64,000 bases of DNA from a virus. Where the stretch lies: positions 1 to 64,000 of IMG/VR virus record IMGVR_UViG_3300047510_001110; one strand, given 5' to 3'. Positions within the stretch are counted from its first letter, which is position 1, and every line of letters begins with the position of its first letter. The notes beneath the pieces were generated by a model. The model was given only the letters and a program-made list of their open reading frames with translations, was not told where the DNA came from and did no database searches. Positions 50,645 through 57,261 of this stretch are shown here, one piece after another. A program made the translations under genes and the position numbers.

Positions 50645-50653
50645 AGTATATCA
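50645..50653 (-). promoter_or_regulatory. Extended -10 promoter for gp32
   Basis: Minus strand TGA followed by TATACT, an extended -10, overlapping the stop region of the DUF1825-like gene and about 65 bases before the gp32 ATG. No good -35 was seen. The long GC-richer leader may carry regulatory structure. Confidence 0.45.
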
Positions 50654-50992
50654 GGGATTGCCCTCGGCGTCAATACGTCCTTTCATCATATCAATAAGAG
50701 CTTCCATATTCTTAAAGATAATATTAATGTCAGTTCCTTTGGGAAGACCCATCATAGTAGCAGATTCCATAACACGTTCTTTCATCTCCTTTGCCTCTGG
50801 ATCATCAGAAAGACTTAAACGAGTATAAAGAATTTGTTGTTTTTGAAGAAGTTTTTGTAAAAGATTAACGTGCTCTATTTTATCTTTATTGCTCATTTTA
50901 AAGAAGTTAAAAACATTCTTGTAGATCTCTTCCTGGAGTTCAGAGATCTCGGACATCTCTGCTCTCACAACTTCAGAGTCAAAGAAACTCAT
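50651..50992 (-). CDS. DUF1825-family protein shared with cyanobacteria
   Basis: 113 residues from ATG 50992 (an in-frame GTG three codons earlier is less likely, as AAAGGAG lies 8 bases before this ATG). The sequence MSFFDSEVVRAEMSEISELQEEIYKNVFNF, then KIEHVNLLQKLLQKQQILYTRLSLSDDPEAKEMKERV, is the DUF1825 pattern known from cyanobacteria and their phages. All-helical; function unknown. It overlaps gp59 by 4 bases (ATGA) and precedes gp32, the slot of the dsbA gene in T4, so a role in replication-coupled late transcription is a fair guess only. Confidence 0.8.
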   Translation of the reverse strand: MSFFDSEVVRAEMSEISELQEEIYKNVFNFFKMSNKDKIEHVNLLQKLLQKQQILYTRLSLSDDPEAKEMKERVMESATMMGLPKGTDINIIFKNMEALIDMMKGRIDAEGNP

Positions 50993-51585
50993 AATACACA
51001 CTCCTTTAACATTTTTTTACACTTAAATATATCTGTATGTAGGAAGGAAGAATATTTTAAAATCCTTAGGGAAACGAATTCCCATACAGGATCTTGAAGT
51101 TTTTTATCGAAGTCTGTTTTATAGTTAAGAATGTTGTTCAAGATAACCATAGTCTCAAGAGAAATCTTCCCTTGAAGATGTTCCTTTAACAGTTGAGGAT
51201 GTTTATTACCATCGATCATAAACATATTCTCAAAATTCTTAGACGTAAAAACCGTATCGATTTCCTCTTTAAAGAAATAAGAAATCGACTCGGTTCTTTT
51301 TTTCCAATTCTTATATCTAGTTTCACCATCTCTTATAATTTCACCAATCCAAAGAGACTGTGGATCATCACAACAAACAAAATTGGCAACAAAAAAATTA
51401 ATAATCTCTTCGTCAGTTTTTTGTCGACTCATTTTTTCAAACCACATCCTATCTTTACGCTTATAGAAAGCTTGAAGGGATGCTTTTACTTTTCCGCAAT
51501 ATTTTTGATAATCGTAATTTGGTTTTGTGAAATGATTTTTGAGAGCAAGATATGTTTTATAACAATTTAGAGGATCCAATTTCAA
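50989..51585 (-). CDS. 59: Helicase loader gp59
   Basis: 198 residues, all-helical: PLNCYKTYLALKNHFTKPNYDYQKYCGKV at the start resembles T4 gp59 (VYKLYLMIKQHM...YDVIKYN), followed by KRKDRMWFEKMSRQ, INFFVANFV, SLWIGEI and later LLKEHLQGKISLETMVILNNIL. In T4 gp59 binds gp32-coated forks and loads the gp41 helicase. It sits between gp33 and a DUF1825 gene, overlapping each by 4 bases. Confidence 0.85.
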   Translation of the reverse strand: MKLDPLNCYKTYLALKNHFTKPNYDYQKYCGKVKASLQAFYKRKDRMWFEKMSRQKTDEEIINFFVANFVCCDDPQSLWIGEIIRDGETRYKNWKKRTESISYFFKEEIDTVFTSKNFENMFMIDGNKHPQLLKEHLQGKISLETMVILNNILNYKTDFDKKLQDPVWEFVSLRILKYSSFLHTDIFKCKKMLKECVL

Positions 51586-51851
51586 AATACTAAACGTGCT
51601 CGTGAAGTTTTTTTCAAAAAGTTGAGTTCCATTGCTTGAAACTTAATTTTTTCTTTCAATGGTTTTGAAAGAAGTTTAGGAACTGACTCTAAATCTATCT
51701 TATTCCTTTCACAAAAAATAATCACAGCATCAATATAATTGACATCGGGATTTTCTTGGACTATTTTTTCTACTTCTTGAGCAAATTTAGTGGGGCAATA
51801 AAATTTTTCTTCTAAAACTTTTTCAAACTCTTTTTCGATTGTGTTCTCCAT
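51582..51851 (-). CDS. 33: Late transcription coactivator gp33
   Basis: 89 residues if started at ATG 51851; the frame also allows a TTG at 51875. Matches T4 gp33 in layout: FAQEVEKIVQENPDVNYIDAVIIFCERNKI (cf. a conserved helix with YLEATTAFLEENSI), then KLLSKPLKEKIKFQAMELNFL, and a hydrophobic end (RARLVF) in place of the clamp-binding tail of T4 gp33. gp33 bridges host RNA polymerase and the sliding clamp at NATAAATA promoters, which agrees with the late motifs here. A strong sigma70-type promoter lies upstream. Confidence 0.8.
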   Translation of the reverse strand: MENTIEKEFEKVLEEKFYCPTKFAQEVEKIVQENPDVNYIDAVIIFCERNKIDLESVPKLLSKPLKEKIKFQAMELNFLKKTSRARLVF

Positions 51852-51901
51852 TAACTCTAAGATTGTAGGTGACAATTTTTTAACTCATAAACGATTGCAA
51901 T

Positions 51902-51930
51902 ATTATAGTTCTTTGATTAAAGAAAGTCAA
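51902..51930 (-). promoter_or_regulatory. Strong sigma70-type promoter for gp33-gp59-DUF1825
   Basis: TTGACT (51930-51925), 17-base spacer, TATAAT (51907-51902) on the minus strand, 50 bases before the gp33 ATG. The -35 overlaps the end of the nuclease gene. Confidence 0.8.
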
Positions 51931-52598
51931 GAAATTTGTTGAAGTTTGTCATTAACAAACTTTTTAATGTATTTGACAAGAAGTTTTATGTATTTCGTCT
52001 TATCATATTCCTCATAAACAACACATTCACCATTTTCACACGCCATAATGATCACAAATTTTTTAACTGACAATCCAGTTAATTCGTGAAGCATACAAGC
52101 ATATGCACAACATTGGACAAAGTATCCTTCAATCCAATCTCTTGGTTTTGGTTTTGCTGAGGTTTTAAAATCAATTATCGCAAGTTCTCCATCAAATTCT
52201 GCAATACAGTCAACTGTTCCTGCAATACCTAAAAATTCACTATAAAGAGAACCTTCCAATGCGTGAATATTATTTATACGTCTTAGAGTAGGAATAGAAA
52301 TCTGAAATAACATTTCTGATATAGGAAGAACATCAGAAGTGCATTTCAGATTTTTAAGATGATACTCAATTAATGTATGAGCATCAGTTCCTCTACTCGT
52401 TGCCTTTTTAGTAATTCGATTTGCTTCTACTTCGCCAACCTTTTTACGCCAGGACTCAAAGAATTCTTTTTTGAAATTGCTTGTGACTGACGTAATAGAT
52501 ACTAACTTTTTAGATCCGTTTGGTAATTTGTAATAACGAACTCCATCAATTAATTCCCGATCTAATGTCGGAAGATCCAATTCAATATGATTAAACAT
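51927..52598 (-). CDS. PD-(D/E)XK exonuclease of the RecB/Cas4-like type
   Basis: 223 residues. Candidate active-site elements: an early Glu in AHTLIEYHL (~75), GTVDCIAEF (~126-134, metal Asp), LAIIDFKTS (~138-146, D-x-K) and the QxxxY motif in FVQCCAYACM (~163-172). This order matches RecB-family nucleases of the phage and mitochondrial MGME1 type; no helicase domain or iron-sulphur Cys cluster is evident. It likely trims DNA ends in recombination or host DNA breakdown. The ATG overlaps the phoH stop (TAATG), giving a coupled pair. Confidence 0.75.
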   Translation of the reverse strand: MFNHIELDLPTLDRELIDGVRYYKLPNGSKKLVSITSVTSNFKKEFFESWRKKVGEVEANRITKKATSRGTDAHTLIEYHLKNLKCTSDVLPISEMLFQISIPTLRRINNIHALEGSLYSEFLGIAGTVDCIAEFDGELAIIDFKTSAKPKPRDWIEGYFVQCCAYACMLHELTGLSVKKFVIIMACENGECVVYEEYDKTKYIKLLVKYIKKFVNDKLQQIS

Positions 52599-53365
52599 TA
52601 CAATCCTAATTCCATTTTAGCAAGAATATACTCTTTACATAGACCAGAACGAACGATATCTTCTGCACCAAACTCAATAACATCAAAAGAAGGCATAATT
52701 CTTAAGATCTTCATAAAATCAATAATACCATTCTTTTCGTTTGTTTTCAAGAGATCTGATTGAGTTGCATCACCACAGAACATAATTTTAGAATCTTGTC
52801 CAACACGAGTAATAATAGAATCCAATTCGTGGAAATTCAAGTTCTGGAATTCATCAACGATAATGATTGCATTATCCAGAGTTGTTCCTCTAATAAAAGA
52901 AGTTGACCAAAAACTGATTGTTCCTTGTGTTTTTAGACCACCATAAAGCATTTCGAATGCCGCATCATCTGGCATCTGAAACATAAACTTCACCATATTC
53001 TTATATGGAATTTGATAAAGCGATGACTTATCTTCGTGATCTCCTGGAAGAAATCCAATCTCACGAGTAGCAACAAGAGATCTTACGATATAAATTTTAT
53101 CATAAGGAGTTCTTTCATTAAGAACATCACAAAGTGCCTTGTATAGGGTGATAAAAGTTTTACCAGTTCCTGCTGCACCGTAAGCGACAATATTTTTCCC
53201 CGTATCGAAGGAGTCGAATAATTTTGTCTGATTATCTGTTAAAGGATCAATCTCTAAAAGATTTTCAATATTAATCTGGTTTTTTCTTTTACGCATTGCC
53301 CTAGCATTGGTCATCCCAATACCAATGGGTTGAATGTCGCCACTGCTCTTTCTTCTTCTTGCCAT
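52598..53365 (-). CDS. phoH: PhoH-like P-loop ATPase
   Basis: 255 residues. Walker A GAAGTGKT (63-70), Walker B NAIIIVDEFQNL (~170-181), sensor region MFCGDATQSDL (~204-214), then a short C-terminal part. Length and motifs are those of cyanophage PhoH. The family is named for phosphate-regulated E. coli phoH but its biochemical role is uncertain (putative RNA-linked ATPase/helicase-like). A basic leader (residues 1-30, ARRRKSSGD, AMRKRKNQ) may bind nucleic acid. No Pho box was identified upstream. Confidence 0.9.
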   Translation of the reverse strand: MARRRKSSGDIQPIGIGMTNARAMRKRKNQINIENLLEIDPLTDNQTKLFDSFDTGKNIVAYGAAGTGKTFITLYKALCDVLNERTPYDKIYIVRSLVATREIGFLPGDHEDKSSLYQIPYKNMVKFMFQMPDDAAFEMLYGGLKTQGTISFWSTSFIRGTTLDNAIIIVDEFQNLNFHELDSIITRVGQDSKIMFCGDATQSDLLKTNEKNGIIDFMKILRIMPSFDVIEFGAEDIVRSGLCKEYILAKMELGL

Positions 53366-53374
53366 ATTGGTGAA

Positions 53375-53620
53375 TTAAATTTGTGATTTACTAGCGCCTG
53401 CTTTTGATGCTTTTTTGAGAACCTCTCCCCATCCGGGATTTTTATTGATATGCTTATCTCTCCAATCTCCTACCTCGCCGGAGGAAGGGCAAGTTGAAGG
53501 GTCAGACCAATCTCTATCCCAATCTGGATTATCTTTTTTCCACTGATCCCAATCGTGAACACTCATATTAACTTCTTTTTGTTCACCTGTGGTCTTATTA
53601 ATAACGGGATATGTTGCCAA
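53375..53620 (-). CDS. Small FmdB-like phage protein without zinc ligands
   Basis: 81 residues from a TTG start at 53620, chosen because GGAG lies 7 bases upstream and the product then begins MATYPVINKTTGEQKEV, the family's usual start. The pattern (MxTYxxxN..TGE, MSVHDWDQWKKDNPDW, GWGEVLKKASK) recalls phage FmdB-type small proteins, but the usual zinc-ribbon Cys pairs are missing and only one Cys is present. Function unknown. A late promoter lies upstream. Confidence 0.55.
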   Translation of the reverse strand: MATYPVINKTTGEQKEVNMSVHDWDQWKKDNPDWDRDWSDPSTCPSSGEVGDWRDKHINKNPGWGEVLKKASKAGASKSQI

Positions 53621-53645
53621 TTTAAAACTCCATATTATGTGAATT

Positions 53646-53653
53646 TATTTATT
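53646..53653 (-). promoter_or_regulatory. T4-type late promoter AATAAATA
   Basis: Minus strand AATAAATA, 26 bases before the TTG start at 53620, overlapping the stop of the 52-residue gene upstream. Confidence 0.55.
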
Positions 53654-53807
53654 CAATACAAATTGACGGTGCATCGTCACATTCTATACAATCAACGCAC
53701 TCATCAAAGTCTGGATTTTCTTTGAGGAATTGTTGAAACTCTTCTTCAGTCATAAGAGTTTTAAATACATGTCCTGTAAGATGATCTTTAATGCACCATG
53801 TTTTCAT
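53649..53807 (-). CDS. Small Cys-rich acidic protein, 52 aa
   Basis: ATG 53807 to TAA 53649. The product starts MKTWCIKDHLTGHVFKTLMT, then EEFQQFLKENPDFDECVDC and a Cys-rich acidic end (five Cys in all). The pattern 'TGxxFxxxMTxEEFxxFLxENPDF' parallels the neighbour at 53375-53620 and FmdB-type proteins, and its Cys residues could bind zinc. It starts five bases after the thyX stop. Confidence 0.6.
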   Translation of the reverse strand: MKTWCIKDHLTGHVFKTLMTEEEFQQFLKENPDFDECVDCIECDDAPSICIE

Positions 53808-53812
53808 ATGAA

Positions 53813-54565
53813 TCAGGGAGAAAGTCTTGCTTTATGTAGTCTCTTTTCTTCATAATATGTCCAAACATTTGGTGCCCATAGTTTCAGATGTGGAGCAATT
53901 GCATCACACAATGCTTGAATTTCAAGTTGAGCATCTAATTTTGAGCGAAGATCCATAAAGTGAAGAACAGATCTAAGATTGAATGAAACTACAAAGTTCT
54001 GACGAATTGCCTGAGGAAGGTAATCACGAATATGTTCTTCACACATTCCCTGTTCATAATACTCATAATACTCCTCACACTCACTCAGAATGCGCCCTAG
54101 TTTGCGTTGGCGGTGCTGTTGAGTCCATTCATACTTCTTACCCTTACGGTTGGTGTAGAACCCCTCAGGACGCACGTAGAAGACCTCTTCAATATCAAGT
54201 TCTTTCTTGGCAACTTTAACGACACGCTTTCCAGTATATCTCTGAGATTGAACATCCCAACTTGTTCCAATACGGTGAGTTCTTGCCTGAACAATTACGT
54301 TATGAACAAATCCGGAACAAGAAAAAGTAATTCCAGGATGTTCAATCGGACCCCAGTGACCTCTGTCATTCGCAAGTAGTTGCTCAACAATCCATTCACC
54401 ACATTCATGATTATTAGGAACTTGAACCTTATGAATCGGAACCTCAGAATAGTCACCCTTTCCTGCCTGCCAAATGACTTGTTCTGGAATGGGATACCCC
54501 TGAAGTTTAACCACTTCAAGATGCTTGTCAAGTTCTAGTAGATCCTTTGCTTTAATAGGTTTCAT
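53813..54565 (-). CDS. thyX: Flavin-dependent thymidylate synthase
   Basis: 250 residues. The ThyX signature is present as VQARTHRIGTSWDVQSQRYTG (shown here over ~93-113; the RxHR...S core), followed by the catalytic-domain strands LRSVLHFMDLRSKLDAQLEIQ (~200-220) with the RxxxxAQxE pattern of the dUMP site. The enzyme makes dTMP from dUMP using FAD and methylenetetrahydrofolate, supplying DNA synthesis. It overlaps the upstream 63-codon gene by 4 bases, and they form a replication-time operon behind the promoter at 54953-54981. Confidence 0.92.
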   Translation of the reverse strand: MKPIKAKDLLELDKHLEVVKLQGYPIPEQVIWQAGKGDYSEVPIHKVQVPNNHECGEWIVEQLLANDRGHWGPIEHPGITFSCSGFVHNVIVQARTHRIGTSWDVQSQRYTGKRVVKVAKKELDIEEVFYVRPEGFYTNRKGKKYEWTQQHRQRKLGRILSECEEYYEYYEQGMCEEHIRDYLPQAIRQNFVVSFNLRSVLHFMDLRSKLDAQLEIQALCDAIAPHLKLWAPNVWTYYEEKRLHKARLSP

Positions 54566-54753
54566 TCAGTTTCAATCTCCCAAGTTTCTTTTTCTTTTTT
54601 ACGAAGTTTTTTAAGTTCCTTCATCATCTCTTTAATTTCCTGATATGCAGTCTCAGGACTCATTCTATTGGTAATCTCAAGTCCAATTACATATTGGACC
54701 TTATCCCCAAATCTAGCAAGTGCTCTTTCAAAAGCGGTTAAATCTTCATACAT
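54562..54753 (-). CDS. Small helical protein, 63 aa, upstream of thyX
   Basis: 63 residues: YEDLTAFERALARFGDKVQYVIGLE, then MSPETAYQEIKEMMKELKKLRKKEKE. Helical with a basic coiled-coil-like end. Overlaps thyX by 4 bases and the gene before by one base, so it is part of a coupled set. No family recognised. Confidence 0.65.
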   Translation of the reverse strand: MYEDLTAFERALARFGDKVQYVIGLEITNRMSPETAYQEIKEMMKELKKLRKKEKETWEIETE

Positions 54754-54932
54754 TATGGTTCCTCGTAATAGTCTGGTTCATAATCACTCAAATTATCTTG
54801 GCGATTGCCGAACAACTCATCTAATTTAATGACATTATTAGGTTTCTTTTCTGCTTCTTCAATTTCCAATTGAAGAGCTTGAACTAATAATTCCATATTC
54901 TTGATAATTAATTTAACTTTTTCAACATTCAT
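54753..54932 (-). CDS. Small coiled-coil-like protein, 59 aa
   Basis: ATG 54932 to TAA 54753. The first half is one predicted amphipathic helix (VEKVKLIIKNMELLVQALQL, then EIEEAEKK), the second is acidic and ends DYEPDYYEEP. It overlaps the next ATG by one base (TAATG) and is the first gene after the promoter at 54953-54981. No Shine-Dalgarno is obvious. Function unknown. Confidence 0.6.
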   Translation of the reverse strand: MNVEKVKLIIKNMELLVQALQLEIEEAEKKPNNVIKLDELFGNRQDNLSDYEPDYYEEP

Positions 54933-54952
54933 TGGCGAATTAGTTTTCTTTG

Positions 54953-54981
54953 ATTTTACATAAAAAAAGGAGGATTGTCAA
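54953..54981 (-). promoter_or_regulatory. Sigma70-type promoter for the thyX operon
   Basis: TTGACA (54981-54976), 17-base spacer, TAAAAT (54958-54953) on the minus strand, 20 bases before the ATG at 54932. The perfect -35 is formed by the loop and descending stem of the terminator at 54962-54987. Confidence 0.75.
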
Positions 54982-54987
54982 TCCTCC
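54962..54987 (-). terminator. Terminator after the riboswitch-controlled small genes
   Basis: Minus strand GGAGGATTG-AC-AATCCTCC (near-perfect palindrome) followed by TTTTTTT. It ends the 54994-55256 unit and overlaps the next promoter. Confidence 0.85.
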
Positions 54988-54993
54988 AGTAAT

Positions 54994-55095
54994 TTATGCA
55001 ACTTGTGGTTGCTTTGCCATATTTAATTGTGCATCTTTAAGAAGTTTTTCCTTCTTTGCTTTTTTCTTTAGGTAACTAACAAAGTAGGTATTCAT
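54994..55095 (-). CDS. Small basic peptide, 33 aa
   Basis: ATG 55095 to TAA 54994. The product starts MNTYFVSYLKKKAKKEKLL and ends AKQPQVA. The ATG has a textbook AGGAGGTG Shine-Dalgarno and overlaps the previous stop (ATGA), which is strong support for translation despite the size. Helical and basic; function unknown. Confidence 0.7.
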   Translation of the reverse strand: MNTYFVSYLKKKAKKEKLLKDAQLNMAKQPQVA

Positions 55096-55256
55096 TTCAC
55101 ACCTCCTTTGGATTTTTCCATATGGAGTTTGTTTCCATTTTCATCAACATAAAACATTGATCCGCGATAGATTTCTACGTGAGGTTCAATTTTAAATTTT
55201 TGATTTGGACGATTTGTGGTATCGTATTCAACACCACGATATACAACTTTTGACAT
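55092..55256 (-). CDS. DUF4278-like YRGVxY small protein, 54 aa
   Basis: ATG 55256 to TGA 55092. The product has VVYRGVEYDT at its start and EIYRGSMFYVDENG in the middle, the repeated YRGxxY strand of the cyanobacterial DUF4278 family. An AAGGAG Shine-Dalgarno lies 8 bases upstream, and a glutamine-riboswitch-like element precedes it. Short proteins after such elements in marine cyanobacteria and cyanophages gave the 'Downstream-peptide' motif its name. It could interfere with host nitrogen control; this is inference from placement only. Confidence 0.65.
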   Translation of the reverse strand: MSKVVYRGVEYDTTNRPNQKFKIEPHVEIYRGSMFYVDENGNKLHMEKSKGGVK

Positions 55257-55286
55257 TAGGGTTCTCCTTAATTTTGAGGCTAAAGA

Positions 55287-55381
55287 GCGTTCCTTCAGTC
55301 GGCGTTTGCGTTCGCTATTTGCGAATAGCGAATGAACGATCCGTTCCGCGTCGGCTTACTTCCGTCCCATAGGGATGAACG
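55287..55381 (-). promoter_or_regulatory. Glutamine riboswitch-like (glnA / Downstream-peptide) element, possibly tandem
   Basis: On the minus strand CGTTCATCCC-TAT-GGGACGGAAGTAAG (55381-55354) carries the 5' half of the glnA/Downstream-peptide consensus (P1, P2 and the GGAAGTA bulge), and CTGAAGGAACGC (55298-55287) carries the conserved 3' half. Between them lie a second GGAACG, a second CGTTC (55338-55334) and a perfect 9-pair hairpin TTCGCTATT/AATAGCGAA. It therefore looks like two degenerate aptamers or one with a long insert. The segment is clearly more GC-rich than its flanks. It precedes the 54-residue ORF. Confidence 0.65.
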
Positions 55382-55416
55382 TTATTAATATTTACCGGAA
55401 AGTTTTGTATAAAAGA

Positions 55417-55743
55417 CTACCGTTCAATATAACTTAACGTATGACTAGTAGCATATAACTGCTGAATAATTATATCACAACCAATCTTTGGATTGCAATC
55501 TCCGCAAGTATAGACATCCACTGCCGCTTTACCATCCTCAGGCCAAGTATGAATACTAATATGACTTTCAGATAAAAGACATAAAACTGTAACTCCTTGT
55601 GGTTCAAACTTTTTTGAAATAGTTTGAATTACCGTAGCGCCACTAGCAGCCGCCGCGTTTTCTAGTAAGTCTATAAGACAACGCTCGTCGTCCAAAAGGA
55701 CAAACGAGCATCCATACAAGTTAAGTAGATAATGCTTTCCCAT
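55417..55743 (-). CDS. speD: S-adenosylmethionine decarboxylase proenzyme
   Basis: 108 residues from ATG 55743. The family signature LLSESHISIHTWPEDGKAAVD surrounds the self-cleavage Ser (in ES-HISIHTWPE, ~62-70) that becomes the pyruvoyl group; further conserved parts are VYTCGDCNPKIG with the catalytic Cys and the KHYLLNLYGC opening. It makes decarboxylated AdoMet for spermidine synthesis; no other polyamine gene is in the window, so host enzymes must act with it. It is a known auxiliary gene of T4-like cyanophages. AGGA lies upstream. Confidence 0.93.
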   Translation of the reverse strand: MGKHYLLNLYGCSFVLLDDERCLIDLLENAAAASGATVIQTISKKFEPQGVTVLCLLSESHISIHTWPEDGKAAVDVYTCGDCNPKIGCDIIIQQLYATSHTLSYIER

Positions 55744-55754
55744 CAATTTTTTTC

Positions 55755-55949
55755 CTACAAATCTATGGGGTCTTGGTTATATTCATCCATGAGTTCCGAA
55801 ACTACAGTTTCAGTTCCATCCATTACCTTAACTTGGTAAAGTGGGGATTTCATATATTTACGAAGACCTTTATATTTTTTAATCAGTTTATTTAGTTCTG
55901 CTTCACTTAAAGAAACTTTTACTTTTTCACTTCCAAAACCATTACTCAT
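55755..55949 (-). CDS. Small hypothetical protein, 64 aa
   Basis: 64 residues: KVKVSLSEAELNKLIKKYKGLRKYM, then a short hairpin (YQVKVMDGTETVVSELMDEY). Basic first half, acidic end. Overlaps the preceding gene by 4 bases (ATGA). No family recognised. Confidence 0.6.
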   Translation of the reverse strand: MSNGFGSEKVKVSLSEAELNKLIKKYKGLRKYMKSPLYQVKVMDGTETVVSELMDEYNQDPIDL

Positions 55950-56293
55950 CGTCTTTTCTTCTTCTCAGGTTCTTTATATCCCCACATCTTAGGGCTTACT
56001 GTTCCATATCCCCAGTCAATTTTTTTAACTGCACCAGGACCATACTTATCATAATACATATCAAAAATACGAACTCTAGAACCTCTAACTAGATCAAGGC
56101 ATTGTTCTTCACCTACGTTATACCAAATTAAATATGCATCATTTGGAAAACTTTTATCCTTTGCCTGCTCCAGAGTTGTTTTTTGGAGAAGAATATCACA
56201 ACCATATTGCGCAGAATTATTTCCATTCTCTCGTTTTTCATCAGCCATAGAATTCTCCTGCGCCTTTTTTACTACATCACGAAGTCTACTCAC
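55946..56293 (-). CDS. Hypothetical cyanophage protein
   Basis: 115 residues from a GTG at 56293, chosen because GGGGAGGA lies 5 bases upstream and the GTG overlaps the preceding stop (GTGA). A second possible start is the ATG at 56248, which has AGGAG before it. The body reads NSAQYGCDILLQKTTLEQAKD, then FPNDAYLIWYNVGEEQCLDLVRGSRVRIFDMYYDKYG and a Lys-rich end. Looks like a small mixed alpha/beta domain. No family recognised. Confidence 0.65.
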   Translation of the reverse strand: MSRLRDVVKKAQENSMADEKRENGNNSAQYGCDILLQKTTLEQAKDKSFPNDAYLIWYNVGEEQCLDLVRGSRVRIFDMYYDKYGPGAVKKIDWGYGTVSPKMWGYKEPEKKKRR

Positions 56294-56886
56294 GAACGTC
56301 CTCCCCAAACAATATCGGGATATGCTTCTTTTATAACATCAAAAGATATTTTATATTTATCGGTAAGTTTCTTATCTTTTACAAGGCACATCAATTCTGC
56401 TTCAAGGGGATGAAGTCCTTGTAGCATATTAATAAAGATATTCTCCTTACGCATCTGAGACATTGAATTACTCCCACCTTTCACAAAAATGTAAAAGTTC
56501 TTATACTCATTACGAATAGAAGTCTTTAACATATCCTCGGCAAAACTTTCAGTCCCGTAATATCCATTACTCTTCATACCTTCATTTTTTGCCTTACTCA
56601 TAATCATGTCAGTCATATTTCCACCAAGGGAAGTCTGATCTTCAGCACCAGCATAAGGAACTGGACCTGGTGGAAGAGCACTAATTACACTTTCATCGTA
56701 ATTCATGATGAAAAGAGTCACAAGACCATCATTACGATATTCTTTGAGAACTTCTATTTTTTTCGTATTGCTTCTCTGCTTCGAAGCAAGTTCTAAAATT
56801 TCGTGCTGAAATGGATTGGGTTGAAGTTTAGGAATAGGAGCACTATTCGTCGTCTTCTTCTTCGTTGTCGTCGCTATCATAGTCAT
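56290..56886 (-). CDS. DUF6433-like conserved phage protein
   Basis: 198 residues if started at ATG 56886 (an earlier TTG at 56892 and a later ATG at 56880 are alternatives). The patterns LELASKQRSNTKKIEVLKEY, YDESVISALPPGPVPY, RKENIFINMLQGLHPLEAELMCLVKDKKLTDKY and VIKEAYPDIVWG agree with the DUF6433 family of T4-like phages, function unknown. The first ~20 residues (TTTKKKTTN) lie over the acidic tail of the upstream gene in another frame. Confidence 0.7.
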   Translation of the reverse strand: MTMIATTTKKKTTNSAPIPKLQPNPFQHEILELASKQRSNTKKIEVLKEYRNDGLVTLFIMNYDESVISALPPGPVPYAGAEDQTSLGGNMTDMIMSKAKNEGMKSNGYYGTESFAEDMLKTSIRNEYKNFYIFVKGGSNSMSQMRKENIFINMLQGLHPLEAELMCLVKDKKLTDKYKISFDVIKEAYPDIVWGGRS

Positions 56887-57073
56887 TTTCAAACCTTACT
56901 GCTAAAATTTCATCGGGTATTAAATTGCCATTATTATCAAACATTTCTGGGTGAGTATATGCAACATAATTTTTTTCAAATGTATATTGCTTTAACATCC
57001 AACCCAAAACGCCTCCCATAAAGAAAAACATAATTGATATTAATGTTCCTAGAGTAAGAGCTACTGCTAACAT
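56843..57073 (-). CDS. Small membrane protein with acidic tail, 76 aa
   Basis: One N-terminal transmembrane segment (LAVALTLGTLISIMFFFMGGVLGWML, shown here as residues 2-27), then a polar part and a very acidic end (DYDSDDNEEEDDE). Likely N-out/C-in in the host membrane, with the acid tail in the cytoplasm. GGAG precedes the ATG. Its 3' end overlaps the DUF6433-like gene by ~44 bases. Comparable one-helix membrane proteins are frequent in cyanophages; function unknown. Confidence 0.65.
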   Translation of the reverse strand: MLAVALTLGTLISIMFFFMGGVLGWMLKQYTFEKNYVAYTHPEMFDNNGNLIPDEILAVRFENDYDSDDNEEEDDE

Positions 57074-57089
57074 TGTTTTTCTCCGAGAG

Positions 57090-57227
57090 TTACTTCTTAG
57101 TAATATCTAAATGAAAATCAAAACTTAAATGTATCTCTCTTCGAAAGAGAGATAACATCTTACCAAAACGAATGTGAAATGTTTTTGGTCTTGATGGCCT
57201 CTCCTTTCTATTATGTGTTCTTAACAT
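57090..57227 (-). CDS. Small basic hypothetical protein
   Basis: 45 residues from ATG 57227 (MLRTHNRKERPSRPKTFHIRFGKM, given in parts: residues 1-20 then HIRFGKM), with strands HLSFDFHLDITKK at the end. The frame stays open to 57320, but that stretch overlaps the neighbouring gene in another frame. Start is uncertain. Basic and beta-like. No family recognised. Confidence 0.45.
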   Translation of the reverse strand: MLRTHNRKERPSRPKTFHIRFGKMLSLFRREIHLSFDFHLDITKK

Positions 57228-57261
57228 CAATTCAAATCCCCGATTAATATGAGGATCTAAC

